Assembly (NCBI RefSeq): GCF_001640025.1
Contig: NC_031672.1
Location: 992,001-1,056,000 of the forward strand
Source: Sugiyamaella lignohabitans
Lineage: Eukaryota; Ascomycota; Dipodascomycetes; Dipodascales; Trichomonascaceae
DNA length: 64,000 nucleotides
Direction of reading: 5' to 3'
Shown here in pieces: positions 50,234 through 59,942 of this stretch. Position 1 is the first letter of the stretch. Each line of letters begins with the position of its first letter. The notes beneath the pieces were generated by a model. The model ran no database searches. It had not been told where the DNA came from and saw only the letters and a program-made list of their open reading frames with translations. Position numbers and translations under genes: made by a program.

Positions 50234-51904
50234 ATGTCTGATTTGGTTTACGTGATCGATGTCGAGAGCGGCAATTTGCAGTCGCTGCAAAATGCTGTGG
50301 AGAAGCTCGGTTATCGAGTCAAGTGGGTCAAGAACCGTGAACAGGGTCTGGAAGCGGTCGACAAGGCCCAGAGAATGATTCTGCCTGGTGTGGGCAATTT
50401 TGGTCATTTCATGGATGAATTGCATGGTAGAGGTCTGGCTGATACGGTACTGGAGTATATTAAGTCTGGTAAACCGTTGATGGGAATCTGTGTCGGATTA
50501 CAGTCTATCTTCAAGGGCTCAGTTGAGTCACCTACAGCCCAGGGTCTTGGGTTGATTGATATTCGACTCAGTAGATTCGATGATTCTGAAAAGTCTGTGC
50601 CTCATATCGGCTGGAATGGCACAGTTTTAAAGGGTCAAGAGGGCGATGATATTACCAAGTCAACACCTTCGTTATATGGCATTGATCCCTCGCAGAAGTA
50701 CTACTTTGTACACTCATTTGCTGCGGTGTTGAGCAATGAGACCCAGATCCAGGCTCTTCAAGGATGGGAATATGCGCAAGCACAATATGGATCAGAGAAA
50801 TTTGTTGCTGCTGTTGCGAAAGACAATGTCTTTTTAACACAATTCCACCCCGAAAAGAGTGGAGAGGCCGGTCTGTTTGTCATTGACTCGTTCCTCAAGG
50901 GCAACAAACATGCGCGAATCAGCACGGAACTTGCATCTCACAAAACCGCTCCTGGTTTGACCAAACGAGTGATTGCTTGTTTGGATGTACGGACCAACGA
51001 TGCTGGCGACATTGTCGTGACAAAGGGAGACCAGTACGACGTGCGTGAGAAAGAAGGGTCCGCAGTACGAAATCTCGGTAAACCTGTACAAGTGGCTGAG
51101 AAATATTATAAACAAGGAGCCGACGAAGTCACTTTCCTCAACATCACATCATTTCGAAACTCGCCATTAAAAGATCTTCCTATGCTGGAGATTCTGCGAC
51201 TCACATCCAAGACTGTATTTGTGCCTCTTACTATCGGAGGAGGAATTCGAGACACTGTCGACCCTGCTACTGGTAAAGTTGTTCCTGCTCTGGAAGTAGC
51301 TGACATGTATTTCCGTTCTGGTGCCGATAAAGTGTCTATTGGCAGTGATGCTGTGGATGCTGCTGAGAAGTATTATGCCAATGGCCGTAAAGGAGACGGC
51401 ACTTCGCCATTGGAAACCATTTCCAAACCATACGGAGTGCAAGCCGTAGTGGTATCTATTGATCCCAAACGAGTCTATGTTCAATCACCCTCTGACGTCA
51501 AACATCACACATTCAAGACCAAGTATCCTGGTCCTAACGGAGAAGAGTATGTCTGGTATCAAACCACCGTCAAAGGAGGACGAGAAACCCGTGATCTGGG
51601 GGCCTATGAACTAGCGCAAGCCAGCGAAGCACTCGGAGCTGGCGAACTCCTCCTCAACTGTATTGACAAAGACGGCACGAACTCGGGATTCGATCTCGAG
51701 CTCATCAACGACATTAAATCGGCCGTCAAGATCCCCGTCATCGCCTCTTCCGGAGCAGGTCGCCCCGAGCACTTCGAAGAAGTGTTCACCAAAACCACTA
51801 CCGACGCAGCCCTCGGCGCCGGCATGTTCCACCGCGACGAGTACACCGTATCGGACGTCAAGAAGTGTCTCCAGACCGCCGGATTCCCCACCAGACTCAC
51901 ATAG
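50234..51904 (+). CDS. HIS7: Imidazole glycerol phosphate synthase (bifunctional HisH-HisF)
   Basis: 556 residues from ATG 50234 (yeast His7 552); the 39 codons upstream in frame resemble leader sequence. Residues 1-210 are a class I glutamine amidotransferase with GVGNFGHFM, nucleophile Cys in GICVGLQ (about 83) and the His/Glu pair in [11 protein letters not shown] (about 193-195). Residues about 235-556 are the HisF barrel with [45 protein letters not shown] and [15 protein letters not shown]. Ammonia from glutamine passes to the barrel, giving imidazole glycerol phosphate and AICAR, the fifth step of histidine synthesis. All key residues are visible. Confidence 0.97.
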   Translation: MSDLVYVIDVESGNLQSLQNAVEKLGYRVKWVKNREQGLEAVDKAQRMILPGVGNFGHFMDELHGRGLADTVLEYIKSGKPLMGICVGLQSIFKGSVESPTAQGLGLIDIRLSRFDDSEKSVPHIGWNGTVLKGQEGDDITKSTPSLYGIDPSQKYYFVHSFAAVLSNETQIQALQGWEYAQAQYGSEKFVAAVAKDNVFLTQFHPEKSGEAGLFVIDSFLKGNKHARISTELASHKTAPGLTKRVIACLDVRTNDAGDIVVTKGDQYDVREKEGSAVRNLGKPVQVAEKYYKQGADEVTFLNITSFRNSPLKDLPMLEILRLTSKTVFVPLTIGGGIRDTVDPATGKVVPALEVADMYFRSGADKVSIGSDAVDAAEKYYANGRKGDGTSPLETISKPYGVQAVVVSIDPKRVYVQSPSDVKHHTFKTKYPGPNGEEYVWYQTTVKGGRETRDLGAYELAQASEALGAGELLLNCIDKDGTNSGFDLELINDIKSAVKIPVIASSGAGRPEHFEEVFTKTTTDAALGAGMFHRDEYTVSDVKKCLQTAGFPTRLT

Positions 51905-51939
51905 ACTTAATACACACCTCTCGAACTTTCTGGGGGTCT

Positions 51940-52084
51940 GCCTCCGGCGGCTGGGGCTCCGCCCCAGACCCTGGTTGTGCTCGCTTCGCGAGCTTCAGGA
52001 GGACGAAAGCCGGACCCCAAAGAGCGAGATGCTCGCGAAGCGAGCACTGCCAGGGTCTGGGGCGGAGCCCCAGCCGCCGGAGGC
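51940..52084. repeat. GC element pair, C(+)/C(-), between HIS7 and VPS75
   Basis: C arms 51940-51993 and 52031-52084 with GCTCGC tails and GACCCTGG. Each is in sense with the adjacent convergent gene, starting 36 nt after HIS7 and ending 45 nt from the VPS75 stop. The only C/C pair. Confidence 0.92.
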
Positions 52085-52128
52085 ACACCCCGGTCCCCAA
52101 AAGTATACAGTTACCGGTTTATATAAAG

Positions 52129-53163
52129 CTAGTTCTTGCTCTTCTTGCGGGGAGGAGCGTCCTCGTGCTCGGCGTCGCCCTCGACTTCGTCGTCCTCGTC
52201 GTCGTCTTCTTCGTCGTCGAGCTCGTACTCGGCAAGGTCGCCCTCGCTGAATGCGTCGGCGAAGAATTTGAGGGCGTGTGGGAACAGTTCTTCGGCAATG
52301 ATCACAGCAATGTTCTCACCGCCTTTATAGTCGCCAGGACCCTCGCCAGAGAAGCTGAACCAGTTGAAGAAACTGGTGTCACGGCCGTCTTTGGGTTTAG
52401 TCAGGTTCTTGCCCTTCTTCCACTTAAGAGCCACCGGTGTTGATGTATAACTGTCTTCAGCATCTTCGTCGTCCTCGTCATCACCTTCTCCAGACTTCTC
52501 GGCCTCAACAAGCTCAAAACGTTTCGACACCTTGTTAGTCTCGAGGAAATCGTTTTCGGAAAACTCCCAGTGGATAGTGAAGTTCTTGACATTGTCCTCG
52601 TCCCATTCGACGTACAAATCCACCAAATGGTCCAACACCTCTGTATCTTCATAAGTAATATACTCGGCCAAAAGCTCGCTCGAGTCCAAAACAGTAGGCC
52701 AAAACTTAGGAACGTTCCTGGTTGCCTCGCGACGTTCCTCATAAACGGGCTTCAAAACCTTGGTACTATACTTAACTGCCATCCACGTTAGCACTCTCCA
52801 CTTTCTAAATCTCCTGCGAAGCAGGAGCCACGGCCCCGTGTGTGCCTCCGGCGGCTGGGGCTCTGCCCCAGACCCCGCTGCTCCTCTCGCTTCGCTCGAG
52901 TCGAAGCGTCGAGAACCGATCAGGATGGGGTTTTTGGGGGTCAATTGTGATACTGGAGTTAGAGGATGGTGGGCTGGTTACTTACAGACTTCGAATTCGG
53001 CGTCTTCTTGCTTCTTCATGATATGGCCAAGGGCCTTGAAGGCCGCTCTGGGAGGTGTTAGTGTCTGCTGTTTGTGACGCTGCGGACCTAGGTTCGCCAG
53101 TCTCAATTGATTCGGAACTTACGAGTTATCGTTGGCAGCGTCGTTTTCTTCTTTAGAAACCAT
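52129..53163 (-). CDS. VPS75: NAP-family histone chaperone, Vps75-like (two introns)
   Basis: Exons 53163-53123, 53047-52986 and 52775-52129 give 249 residues (yeast Vps75 has 264). Both donors are GTAAGT; the acceptors follow CTAACACCTCCCAG and CTAACGTGGATGGCAG. The spliced N-terminus reads MVSKEENDAANDNS-AAFKALGHIMKKQEDAEFEV-FKYSTKVLKP, a dimerisation helix as in Vps75/SET. Then come the NAP-fold pieces YEERREATRNVPKFWPTVL and TSFFNWFSF near the usual SFFNFF-like motif, and a long acidic tail ending RKKSKN, a likely nuclear signal. Vps75 binds H3-H4 and stimulates the acetyltransferase Rtt109; another SET/NAP-like chaperone is the alternative. Exons 1 and 2 are only 41 and 62 nt and easily missed. 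Confidence 0.85.
52811..52903. repeat. GC element in VPS75 intron 2: B-tail fragment (-) plus A arm (+)
   Basis: A fragment of a B arm (52811-52834, tail hairpin only) followed by a complete A arm (52844-52903, loop TCT). The order is reversed relative to normal units, suggesting rearrangement. Confidence 0.85.
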
Positions 53164-53506
53164 TGTCAAACTTTTGCTAAAACCAAAAATTGCCAAAAAT
53201 TCAAAATATGGTCCGACTCCCGATACTAGCCAATCTCCTTGTTAATATATTAGGGGTGCTGAAAAACCGCCGTGCGTGCTGCCTGAATCGGAAGCCGTTG
53301 CGCAAATCTTTCACCCCCTGCATTTGTGGACCCTGACACTGCCTCCGGCGGCTGGGGCTCTGCCCCAGACCCCATGGCTACTGCTTCGCAGGAGTTGGCT
53401 GGGACCGTCGGCGCAAACGACTCGAGCGCAGCGAGAGGAGCAGTGGGGTCTGGGGCGCAGCCCCAGCCGCCGGAGGCAGTGTTAGTTGTAGTATATTTAA
53501 GTGAGC
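53164..53506. other. Intergenic region between the MFS gene and VPS75
   Basis: Contains one GC palindrome; nothing else recognised. Confidence 0.6.
53341..53477. repeat. Palindromic GC unit, B(+)/A(-)
   Basis: B arm 53341-53394 and A arm 53418-53477; spacer TTGGCTGGGACCGTCGGCGC is the canonical core. Ends 30 nt beyond the MFS stop. Confidence 0.94.
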
Positions 53507-55048
53507 TCAGTCGTCTATAGATTCTGATTGGAGTGGGATTTGGGGGTCGGAGTTTTCTGGAGTTAGTGAATTAGAGCTGTGGGAGGGTGGCTCTTTGCCG
53601 CCGGTAAGGAGGAACCCGGGGACGGCAGCTACTAGCGCAAGGAGACCCATGATTAGCACGTTGATGCCCCAGCCATAGCGACTCATGACGGCTCCTCCTT
53701 GGTAGGGTCCGACGATTTGTCCGAGGGATGAGGCGATGTTGACGAGTCCGTACGCTTGAGCGAATCCCTTTCCTCCACCGAGGGTGCCGGGATTGGCTCG
53801 GTCGATCTCGTTGACGGCGTTAGTCATCTCGGCCATTAATGGCGTGAATACTAGAGTGAACCCGATTCCTACCATGACCAAAAATGCTATGAACATGACA
53901 ATATGGCCTGTGGTGTTCTCGTGTGGAATCCACATGAGCATCAAAGATGGACAAATCCAAATAAATCCCGCCGTCACTAGATACCGGCCTCCGTACTTGT
54001 CACTGACATATCCACATACTGGCTCGAGAACCATGGGAGCTACAATGGCCAGAAACATCAGACCCGAGTAAAGCGAGTTGAAATTGAATATATCGGCAAG
54101 ATGGATCGTCATAGTGGCATCCAAATTACCCGAAAACCACACTAGGATAAATGTCAGGAACAGGTTATTTAGAACTCGAGGTGACTGCAGCAGTTGAATC
54201 AGCGTCATTTTGCGGAATGAATGACGCAACGAAAAATTTTGTCGTTCCTCTTCTTCAGATTGTTCTATTGTTGAGTCTGAAGACATAGTTGATTCGGATT
54301 GTGATGCATGGCCTGGATTTATGCTTCCGCTATGGCTTGTCGTAGTCATCATAATTTCACCAAATGCTTCTTGTCGTTTCTTTTCGTATAATTCGTACTT
54401 TTTCAGTTTCTGTTCTAAAGTACTCTTTTCTGTCATCAAAAATCTGACTAAAATGTCAAGTCCGAACACTCCGAAGCAGAGGTAGAACACCGAGTAGTAA
54501 CCCGCTCGATCGTACATCACACCTCCTAAAAGAGGACCCAAGAATATTCCTAAACTAAGACCCATAGAAGGATAACTCATAAGTAGAGCCACTTGATCGG
54601 GCTCAGCAGAGTCGCTGATGATGGCAAACCCAATGCCCCAGGCAATGGCTGCCGACACGCCCTGTAGAGTACGTCCTACCATATACAAAGCCAATGACTT
54701 GGGAAAACAGAGCATACAAGTAGCACCTTCCATGACTACAAACCCTGATATCATGAAAGCTCGTCGTTGTCCCAACTTATCTGAAATGGCTCCAACTACG
54801 AGAGACCCCACTATCACTCCAGCAGCATATATAGCCAGTGACGTTGACACCCACGTCTGAACCTGGTCTTCTGCAATGCCCAGGCGTGTCTGAAATGCAA
54901 AGGGCATCACCGGTACAATAACCCCATATAGAAAAGTATCAGTGAAAATTGCCAGTGATATAGTGAACACGATGAATGAAGTGGACCCTCGGAATTTGTC
55001 AAACTCCCTCCTCCATCTTATCCACCGCGGCGTCTCATATTGTGCCAT
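53507..55048 (-). CDS. MFS transporter, DHA1/vesicular-amine-transporter-like
   Basis: 513 residues from ATG 55048, no intron. Twelve hydrophobic segments in two halves, with a hydrophilic loop of about 70 residues (about 220-290, Ser/Glu-rich). The MFS loop motif between helices 2 and 3 is clear (GAISDKLGQRRAF, about 87-99) and its repeat in the second half is weaker (GYVSDKYGGRYLV). The helix-5 motif region LGIFLGPLLGGVMYD fits drug:H+ antiporters of the 12-helix type. The family exports drugs, polyamines or other organic cations; the substrate is unknown. It lies in tandem with the TauD-type dioxygenase gene, 550 bp downstream of it. Confidence 0.88.
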   Translation of the reverse strand: MAQYETPRWIRWRREFDKFRGSTSFIVFTISLAIFTDTFLYGVIVPVMPFAFQTRLGIAEDQVQTWVSTSLAIYAAGVIVGSLVVGAISDKLGQRRAFMISGFVVMEGATCMLCFPKSLALYMVGRTLQGVSAAIAWGIGFAIISDSAEPDQVALLMSYPSMGLSLGIFLGPLLGGVMYDRAGYYSVFYLCFGVFGLDILVRFLMTEKSTLEQKLKKYELYEKKRQEAFGEIMMTTTSHSGSINPGHASQSESTMSSDSTIEQSEEEERQNFSLRHSFRKMTLIQLLQSPRVLNNLFLTFILVWFSGNLDATMTIHLADIFNFNSLYSGLMFLAIVAPMVLEPVCGYVSDKYGGRYLVTAGFIWICPSLMLMWIPHENTTGHIVMFIAFLVMVGIGFTLVFTPLMAEMTNAVNEIDRANPGTLGGGKGFAQAYGLVNIASSLGQIVGPYQGGAVMSRYGWGINVLIMGLLALVAAVPGFLLTGGKEPPSHSSNSLTPENSDPQIPLQSESIDD

Positions 55049-55599
55049 TTTTTGTTCTCTTTTTTATTATTTTTTCCAATCCTTGGATCCTGTGTCAGTT
55101 AACACTTTAAAAGATTAAGTGGTTAAGTTTATTATTGAACTCTTTTGTCTTAAATCCAAGGAAAAGGTAATCTAAAATATGCACTGATGAATCAGATCCA
55201 TCTGATAAAACATGCGGCACCATATTGCGCGGGAAACGGCTTTTCGCCAAGAACCAGGCACGAATCCCGCGAAACCTTATTTCAGCCAAGCGCTTATTCT
55301 GATGTGGAGTCGACTGGAAGCTGCCCCTGCTCGAAAAATTAAATGAACTTTGCTCGAAACGCACTCATTGACAGAATTCATTCATGCGAGCACTGAAAAA
55401 AGTACGATAGATACCCCTGCTTGGATGTTCAAGATTCTGCAGACCTAATGCAAGACATGCTGTCGATCAACGTTCCCCCTGCAGAACGCGATTGTCACTG
55501 GTATTATAAGCATCCTATAAACTATATCCAATTCAGCTACACTAAAAGGCAAACAAATAAACTAGTAGAATATTCTTAGAACCTAGATTTGGTCTTATC
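55049..55599. other. Intergenic region between the dioxygenase and MFS genes
   Basis: 551 bp without a GC element. An 85-codon frame at 55107-55364 has no recognisable content. Presumably the MFS promoter. Confidence 0.5.
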
Positions 55600-56953
55600 T
55601 TACTGAGCGGTCTCTAAACCAGAGCTCAAATCATCGGCCCTGCTCTTGCCCTTGGCGTCAAAATAAGGTCTCTCTCGGACACTCACGACTCTAACTCCAG
55701 TTCTCTCGACTCCAGTGTTAAAATAATCGTTAGTTGCTGAGTGGAAAACCGCAGCATTGTTCCAAATAGCAATACTGTCCTCCTCCCACCTGAAACGGAC
55801 CTGCAAATCGTGGCTGCCCACCAGCAGCTTTTGTAGATACTTCTTCAGAGCCTCGCTCTCGTCCTCAGTAACCTCATTAAACTGCTTAAACTGCGACCCT
55901 GCCGTATATACCGAATTCCAATGAGTAATCGGATCAGTCCTAACAGCCGGATGCACCGCCGTCAACTCGTCGCCCACGTTCTCGGGAGCTCCTCTAAAAT
56001 CGGTGTTAGTAACACTGTTCTTGGGGACATGCCTCCGGCGGCTGGGGCTCCGCCCCAGACCCCGTAGCTCCTGCTTCGCAGGAGATTGCTGGGACCGTCG
56101 GCGGAAACGACTCGAGCGCAGCGAGAGGAGCAGCGGGGTCTGGGGCGCAGCCCCAGCCGCCGGAGGCAGAGGGCACTTACCTGGGTCCGTTGAACAGCTT
56201 GAACTTCTCTTGCCACGTGCCGATTTGGTTTCCGGAGAAGGTTCCGGTAAGTGTTTCGAGGTATCTTTTAAAAGGGTCTGAGAGCTTGTCGTACAAACCG
56301 GCACCTGACCACCATAGGGTGTCACCACCAGTTTCAAGAGGCTCGATGATTTTCAGAATGGAGAATGCGCTGGGAATGGTCTCAAAGGCAAAGTCCTGGT
56401 GGATCCCCTTGCTCGCAAGCGCTTTGTTTTCTTTGTAGTCTTTGTGGTAGACTTTCTTGCCATACTCGGAAGAGATGAGTGTGACCTCGGGGTCGATGGA
56501 CCCGTCTGGTCTCAAGAAACCTCCTCCAGGGGTGATGGGATGGATGTGGAGAGACGAGGTCTTGGGTTGGAAAGTGAGACTGGTGAGCTTTTGAGCAAGA
56601 ACCTTCTGTTGCTCTACAGTGATTTTCTGGCCCCGGAAGAAGGCCACGCCTCGGTAAGCAATATTAATGGCGAGATCGCGGATCTTGTCATCATCGTCAA
56701 GAATCTCTGCTAACTGAATATCGTGATACTCTCTTCCAATGACAGGGGTCAAATCGGTGTACTTGTACTGGTCAAGTGCCCCGGATGGTTTCAATGGAGC
56801 CTCAGTTCTCTGAACAGACGCACCCTCGTTGGGAGTAGTAGCCCATGGAGAGGGGCCCTTGTGGGTGCTTTCGGCCTTGAGAGTCCACTTGGACTCGTCC
56901 AAGATGACGTATTTGGGGTGTTCTTCCAAACTGACGGTTGTAGTAGCAGTCAT
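55600..56953 (-). CDS. TauD/TfdA-type 2-oxoglutarate/Fe(II) dioxygenase (one intron)
   Basis: Exons 56953-56181 and 55993-55600 give 388 residues. The 187-nt intron has donor GTAAGT and branch/acceptor TACTAACACCGATTTTAG, and the join reads FNGPRGAPENVGD. Iron ligands are His185 and Asp187 (GIHQDFAF) and the distal His342 in IWNNAAVFHSATNDYF, a variant of the family WDNRxxxH; the 2-oxoglutarate-binding Arg is in VRVVSVRERPYF. FRGQKITVEQQ and GGDTLWWS are further TauD blocks. Family members hydroxylate taurine, other sulfonates or phenoxy acids; the sulfonate enzymes release sulfite and aldehyde in the cytosol. The substrate here is inferred only. Without the splice, GC-element sequence would be translated. 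Confidence 0.88.
56031..56167. repeat. Palindromic GC unit, B(+)/A(-), inside the dioxygenase intron
   Basis: B arm 56031-56084 and A arm 56108-56167; spacer ATTGCTGGGACCGTCGGCGG. Without it the intron would be 50 nt. Confidence 0.94.
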
Positions 56954-57423
56954 AATATCTCAGTTAATGTCTTATTTCACTTTTTCTGACGAAGTGAGGA
57001 CATAAAATAAACGAGCAAAACCTGAATTATTTATACCTCTATGTTGAAGACATAGCCACACAATCTGTCACCAACTCCGGACTCAACTATCATCATCGTA
57101 AGCACAAATGAGCAGAAATGACACACTTCGGAGTCCGCTGTGCAGATATGGTGTAATCAGGGGTAAATATTTCTCATGCACGATAACACTAACCTTAATC
57201 ACCATACAGCATGTCAATCCCACCATATCACCCGCCAATAACCACAGCCCGATTACAGCCACTCTTGCCTCTGGCGGTGGGGCTCTGCCCCCGACCCCGT
57301 GGCTCCTGCTTCGCAGGAGGTTGCTGGGACCATCGACGCCCGACTCGAGCGTAGCGAGAGGAGCAGCGGGGTCTGGGGCGCAGCCCCAGCCGCCGGAGGC
57401 AGAATGGGCAACAAATAAATTAA
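56954..57423. other. Intergenic region upstream of the dioxygenase gene
   Basis: AT-rich promoter DNA (56.95-57.25 kb) and one GC palindrome. No gene seen. Confidence 0.6.
57267..57400. repeat. Palindromic GC unit, B(+, decayed)/A(-)
   Basis: B arm 57267-57319 (GCCTCTGGCGG, first stem shortened) and A arm 57341-57400; spacer GTTGCTGGGACCATCGACGC. Ends 24 nt beyond the WD-gene stop. Confidence 0.9.
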
Positions 57424-58698
57424 TCAGATTCTACACAGAGCAAGCAGTCGTCCCGAGGTCAGTGCTACTGAGTCACCTCGGGGACTGATTCCGACAGGGC
57501 CCAATTGAGAAACCCCCATGATAGACGCGCGACCCGAGTCCGAGATCCCCATATTATAGTCGATAGTCGACCCGTGCTCGCCAGCATTGCTGAGATCGTG
57601 AACACCCACGCCAGAGGCTGTGATACAGGATGCTTTGGGACTGGAACTGGCCGAACCGCTGCTAGTAGGGTCGTTCAGTTTGATCCCGCAACCGTTGATG
57701 CTGCCGACCAGTCGACCCTCATCGGTAGGTTGTGTGTATCCACCACCTCCAGTCAACGATTGGATATTGTATGATTTCCACCAGCCGTTTCCTACAGCCA
57801 CAATGTCTCCGTCATAAACACCAATATCTTTCACAGCAGAAGTTCCATTGCCCTTTCCTCCAACGTATATGGTCAGAAGCCATTGGCCCTTCCGCCAGTC
57901 TAATACTCTGATTTTGTTTCCTGCCTCTAACACAATTAACCTGTCACTGTCAATAGCATCCCAGAATCTGACAATTTGACCAGATCCACCTAACACAAAT
58001 GTTCGTGGCACTCCATTCTCCCATACCAGCAGCGTCCTGTCGTCGCCAACCGACGCTACAATGCCATTGCCAGCGATATCTATACTGTTTATAAACGAAT
58101 CGTGACCCCTGCTTCCCTCGTATCTACTGATTTCATTATTTTGAAGGTTCACCACCGAAATTGAGAAATCTGGATGTGCTGCTGCCAGGAACCCGTTCTT
58201 GGCTCGAGCATGCAGTGACGGCTGGCCCAGATGCTGGAACGTGATCCCAAACGCCGTTAGCCGGGCCAAATCATTCGCTCTCTCTAACTCTGTATCTTCT
58301 TCTTCTTCTTCGACTCCAATCTCTGATGTGAGTACTGGCGACAGAACTGTGACTCCCAGCGCGTTTCCTAATATCAGAACATCGTTGTCCCAACTCAGTG
58401 ACAGGATGCGATGTGGCAGTTGAAATCTACTTTTTGTTAGACTTCACCGGTTCGGGGGGTGTGCCTCCGGCGGCTGGGGCTCCGCCCCAGACCCCGCTGC
58501 TCCTCTCGCTTCGCTCGAGTCGTTGCTTCGACGGTCCCAGTTACTCCTGCGAAGCAGGAGCTACGGGGTCTGGGCCGGAGCCCCAGCCGCCGGAGGCTGA
58601 CCAGTGCCCACTTACTCTAGTACAGGCGAAAAATCGCTTCCTTGGTACTGCAGTGGGACTTTGCCTTGGACAATTGACTCGGCTCCGGACGCTGTCAT
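57424..58698 (-). CDS. WD40-like beta-propeller protein, possibly nucleoporin Nup37-like (one intron)
   Basis: Exons 58698-58616 and 58426-57424 give 361 residues. The 189-nt intron has donor GTAAGT and branch/acceptor CTAACAAAAAGTAG; the join reads FSPVLEFQLPHRILSLSWDNDV. Blades are visible as ILSLSWDNDVLILGNALGV, FLAAAHPDFSISVVNL, FINSIDIAGNGIVASVGDDRTLLVWE, VRFWDAIDSDRLIVLEAGNKIRVLDW and a C-terminal blade ending SGRLLALCRI. An acidic insert (EEEEEDTELER) sits after the first blade. The layout, about 360 residues with one propeller, recalls fungal Nup37, but I cannot exclude another small WD protein, so no symbol is given. Confidence 0.75.
58463..58597. repeat. Palindromic GC unit, A(+)/B(-), inside the WD-gene intron
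   Basis: A arm 58463-58522 and B arm 58544-58597; spacer TTGCTTCGACGGTCCCAGTT. Without it the intron would be 54 nt. Confidence 0.94.
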
Positions 58699-59942
58699 GG
58701 CGTTTTTTGTTGACTTTTGACCGAGATTTATGTCTGGAACATGAAAGTGATCTCAGACTTCACGCTTTTTCGAGTATTTGTGGAGCTCATTGAAATATTC
58801 CAATAGCGGGGTTGCTCTGTTTTGACAGGTATTGGTGATATAGTTCTAGTTCTATTGCGAGTCTTGTAGCTGACCTATACGATTCCTGGTCCAAGCAATG
58901 GCAGCTGGGTGGTTGGTTGGATGTGATTTTAGGATGGATATGAAGCGTTTTGCGTGTTAGATTACCAGAACACAGTTATGTGTCTATCCTCATGCCGCTA
59001 TGTGAAACATTTCAGATATTGAACAATTGTATATTCTTATTAGACAAGTTCTGTTTCATCCTTTTTACGAGGTTTATATAAATAATAGGCTCTGGTATGT
59101 CCAGTTTTCTTGCTTTGGGGCAAAAAAAAAAACTTAGATAGCCGAAACAAAATAATAGATAGAACACACTACACGGGACTCGAACCCGCAGTCTTCTGTT
59201 TAGGAGACAGACGCCTTACCATTAGGCCAATAGTGTCAGATTTTGCCAAAATTAGTTTTCACTCGCGGATGAGGCATCATTTCCAATATTACCCAATATT
59301 GCTCTTTAGCGGATGGATTTTTCACAATTAGTTAGTATAACCCATTCAACTCGATTTTTATTGATGAAATTGTCTGTCCCATTGAAATCAGCCCATTTCT
59401 ACCTCCTTTTGGTCATGAAGCTGATCCTTCTAATTTTAACCGTAAGCCCATTTTCGGGCTAAAGAATTTCGTTTTCGACGAATTGACTCTGTACAGGCTT
59501 CTTACCTTATTTGTCTGATACATGTTCTAAGTTGATACTACCAGAGAGCTTTGGGTGTTTTTTTCAAATATCACAGAATCGTTTATTTTTCAGTCAAATT
59601 GACCCAAGCATGCTTGAGAAATAGGACATATATAGGGAGATAACTGCTATAATCGGAGTCAAAACTACCAACCACTCTCCAAATTTTAAAAGACTGACCA
59701 GTCCAAATCAACTGAAAGGAAAATAGTCATCCAAGGGCTCATTTTATTACACTATTCATTTCCAGGAGCCGACAAATAGCGACTCATGCCAGGGACTGGG
59801 TTAGGAGAATCTGGATCAGGGCGAGGGCTAACAGGAGCAGTTCGCGTTTTTAGATTTTCCACAGAACCACGAAGAACACATACAAACTCTCAGCACTGAC
59901 AAACCCACTGGCATCAGCAATTCCCATTAAACGACCAGGAAA
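58699..59942. other. Divergent intergenic region with a tRNA gene
   Basis: Promoter of the WD gene, the tRNA-Arg gene (59166-59236), then about 700 bp of AT-rich DNA before CCT3 in which I recognise nothing. No GC element. Confidence 0.6.
59166..59236 (-). tRNA. tRNA-Arg (anticodon CCU)
   Basis: On the minus strand the 71-nt sequence folds as a cloverleaf. The acceptor stem is ACACTAT with GTAGTGT (one G-U). The A box is TGGCCTAATGG. The anticodon stem TCTGT/ACAGA encloses loop CTCCTAA with anticodon CCT, and the T arm GCGGG-TTCGAGT-CCCGT contains the B box. It reads AGG codons. No intron. A T-rich stretch follows on the minus strand and can terminate RNA polymerase III. Confidence 0.96.

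Noticed and set aside
57424..58698. Suspected frameshift in the WD40 gene near 58380
   Set aside because: Rechecking the bases at 58376-58392 showed a continuous frame from the acceptor at 58427 into the main exon; the gene is intact.
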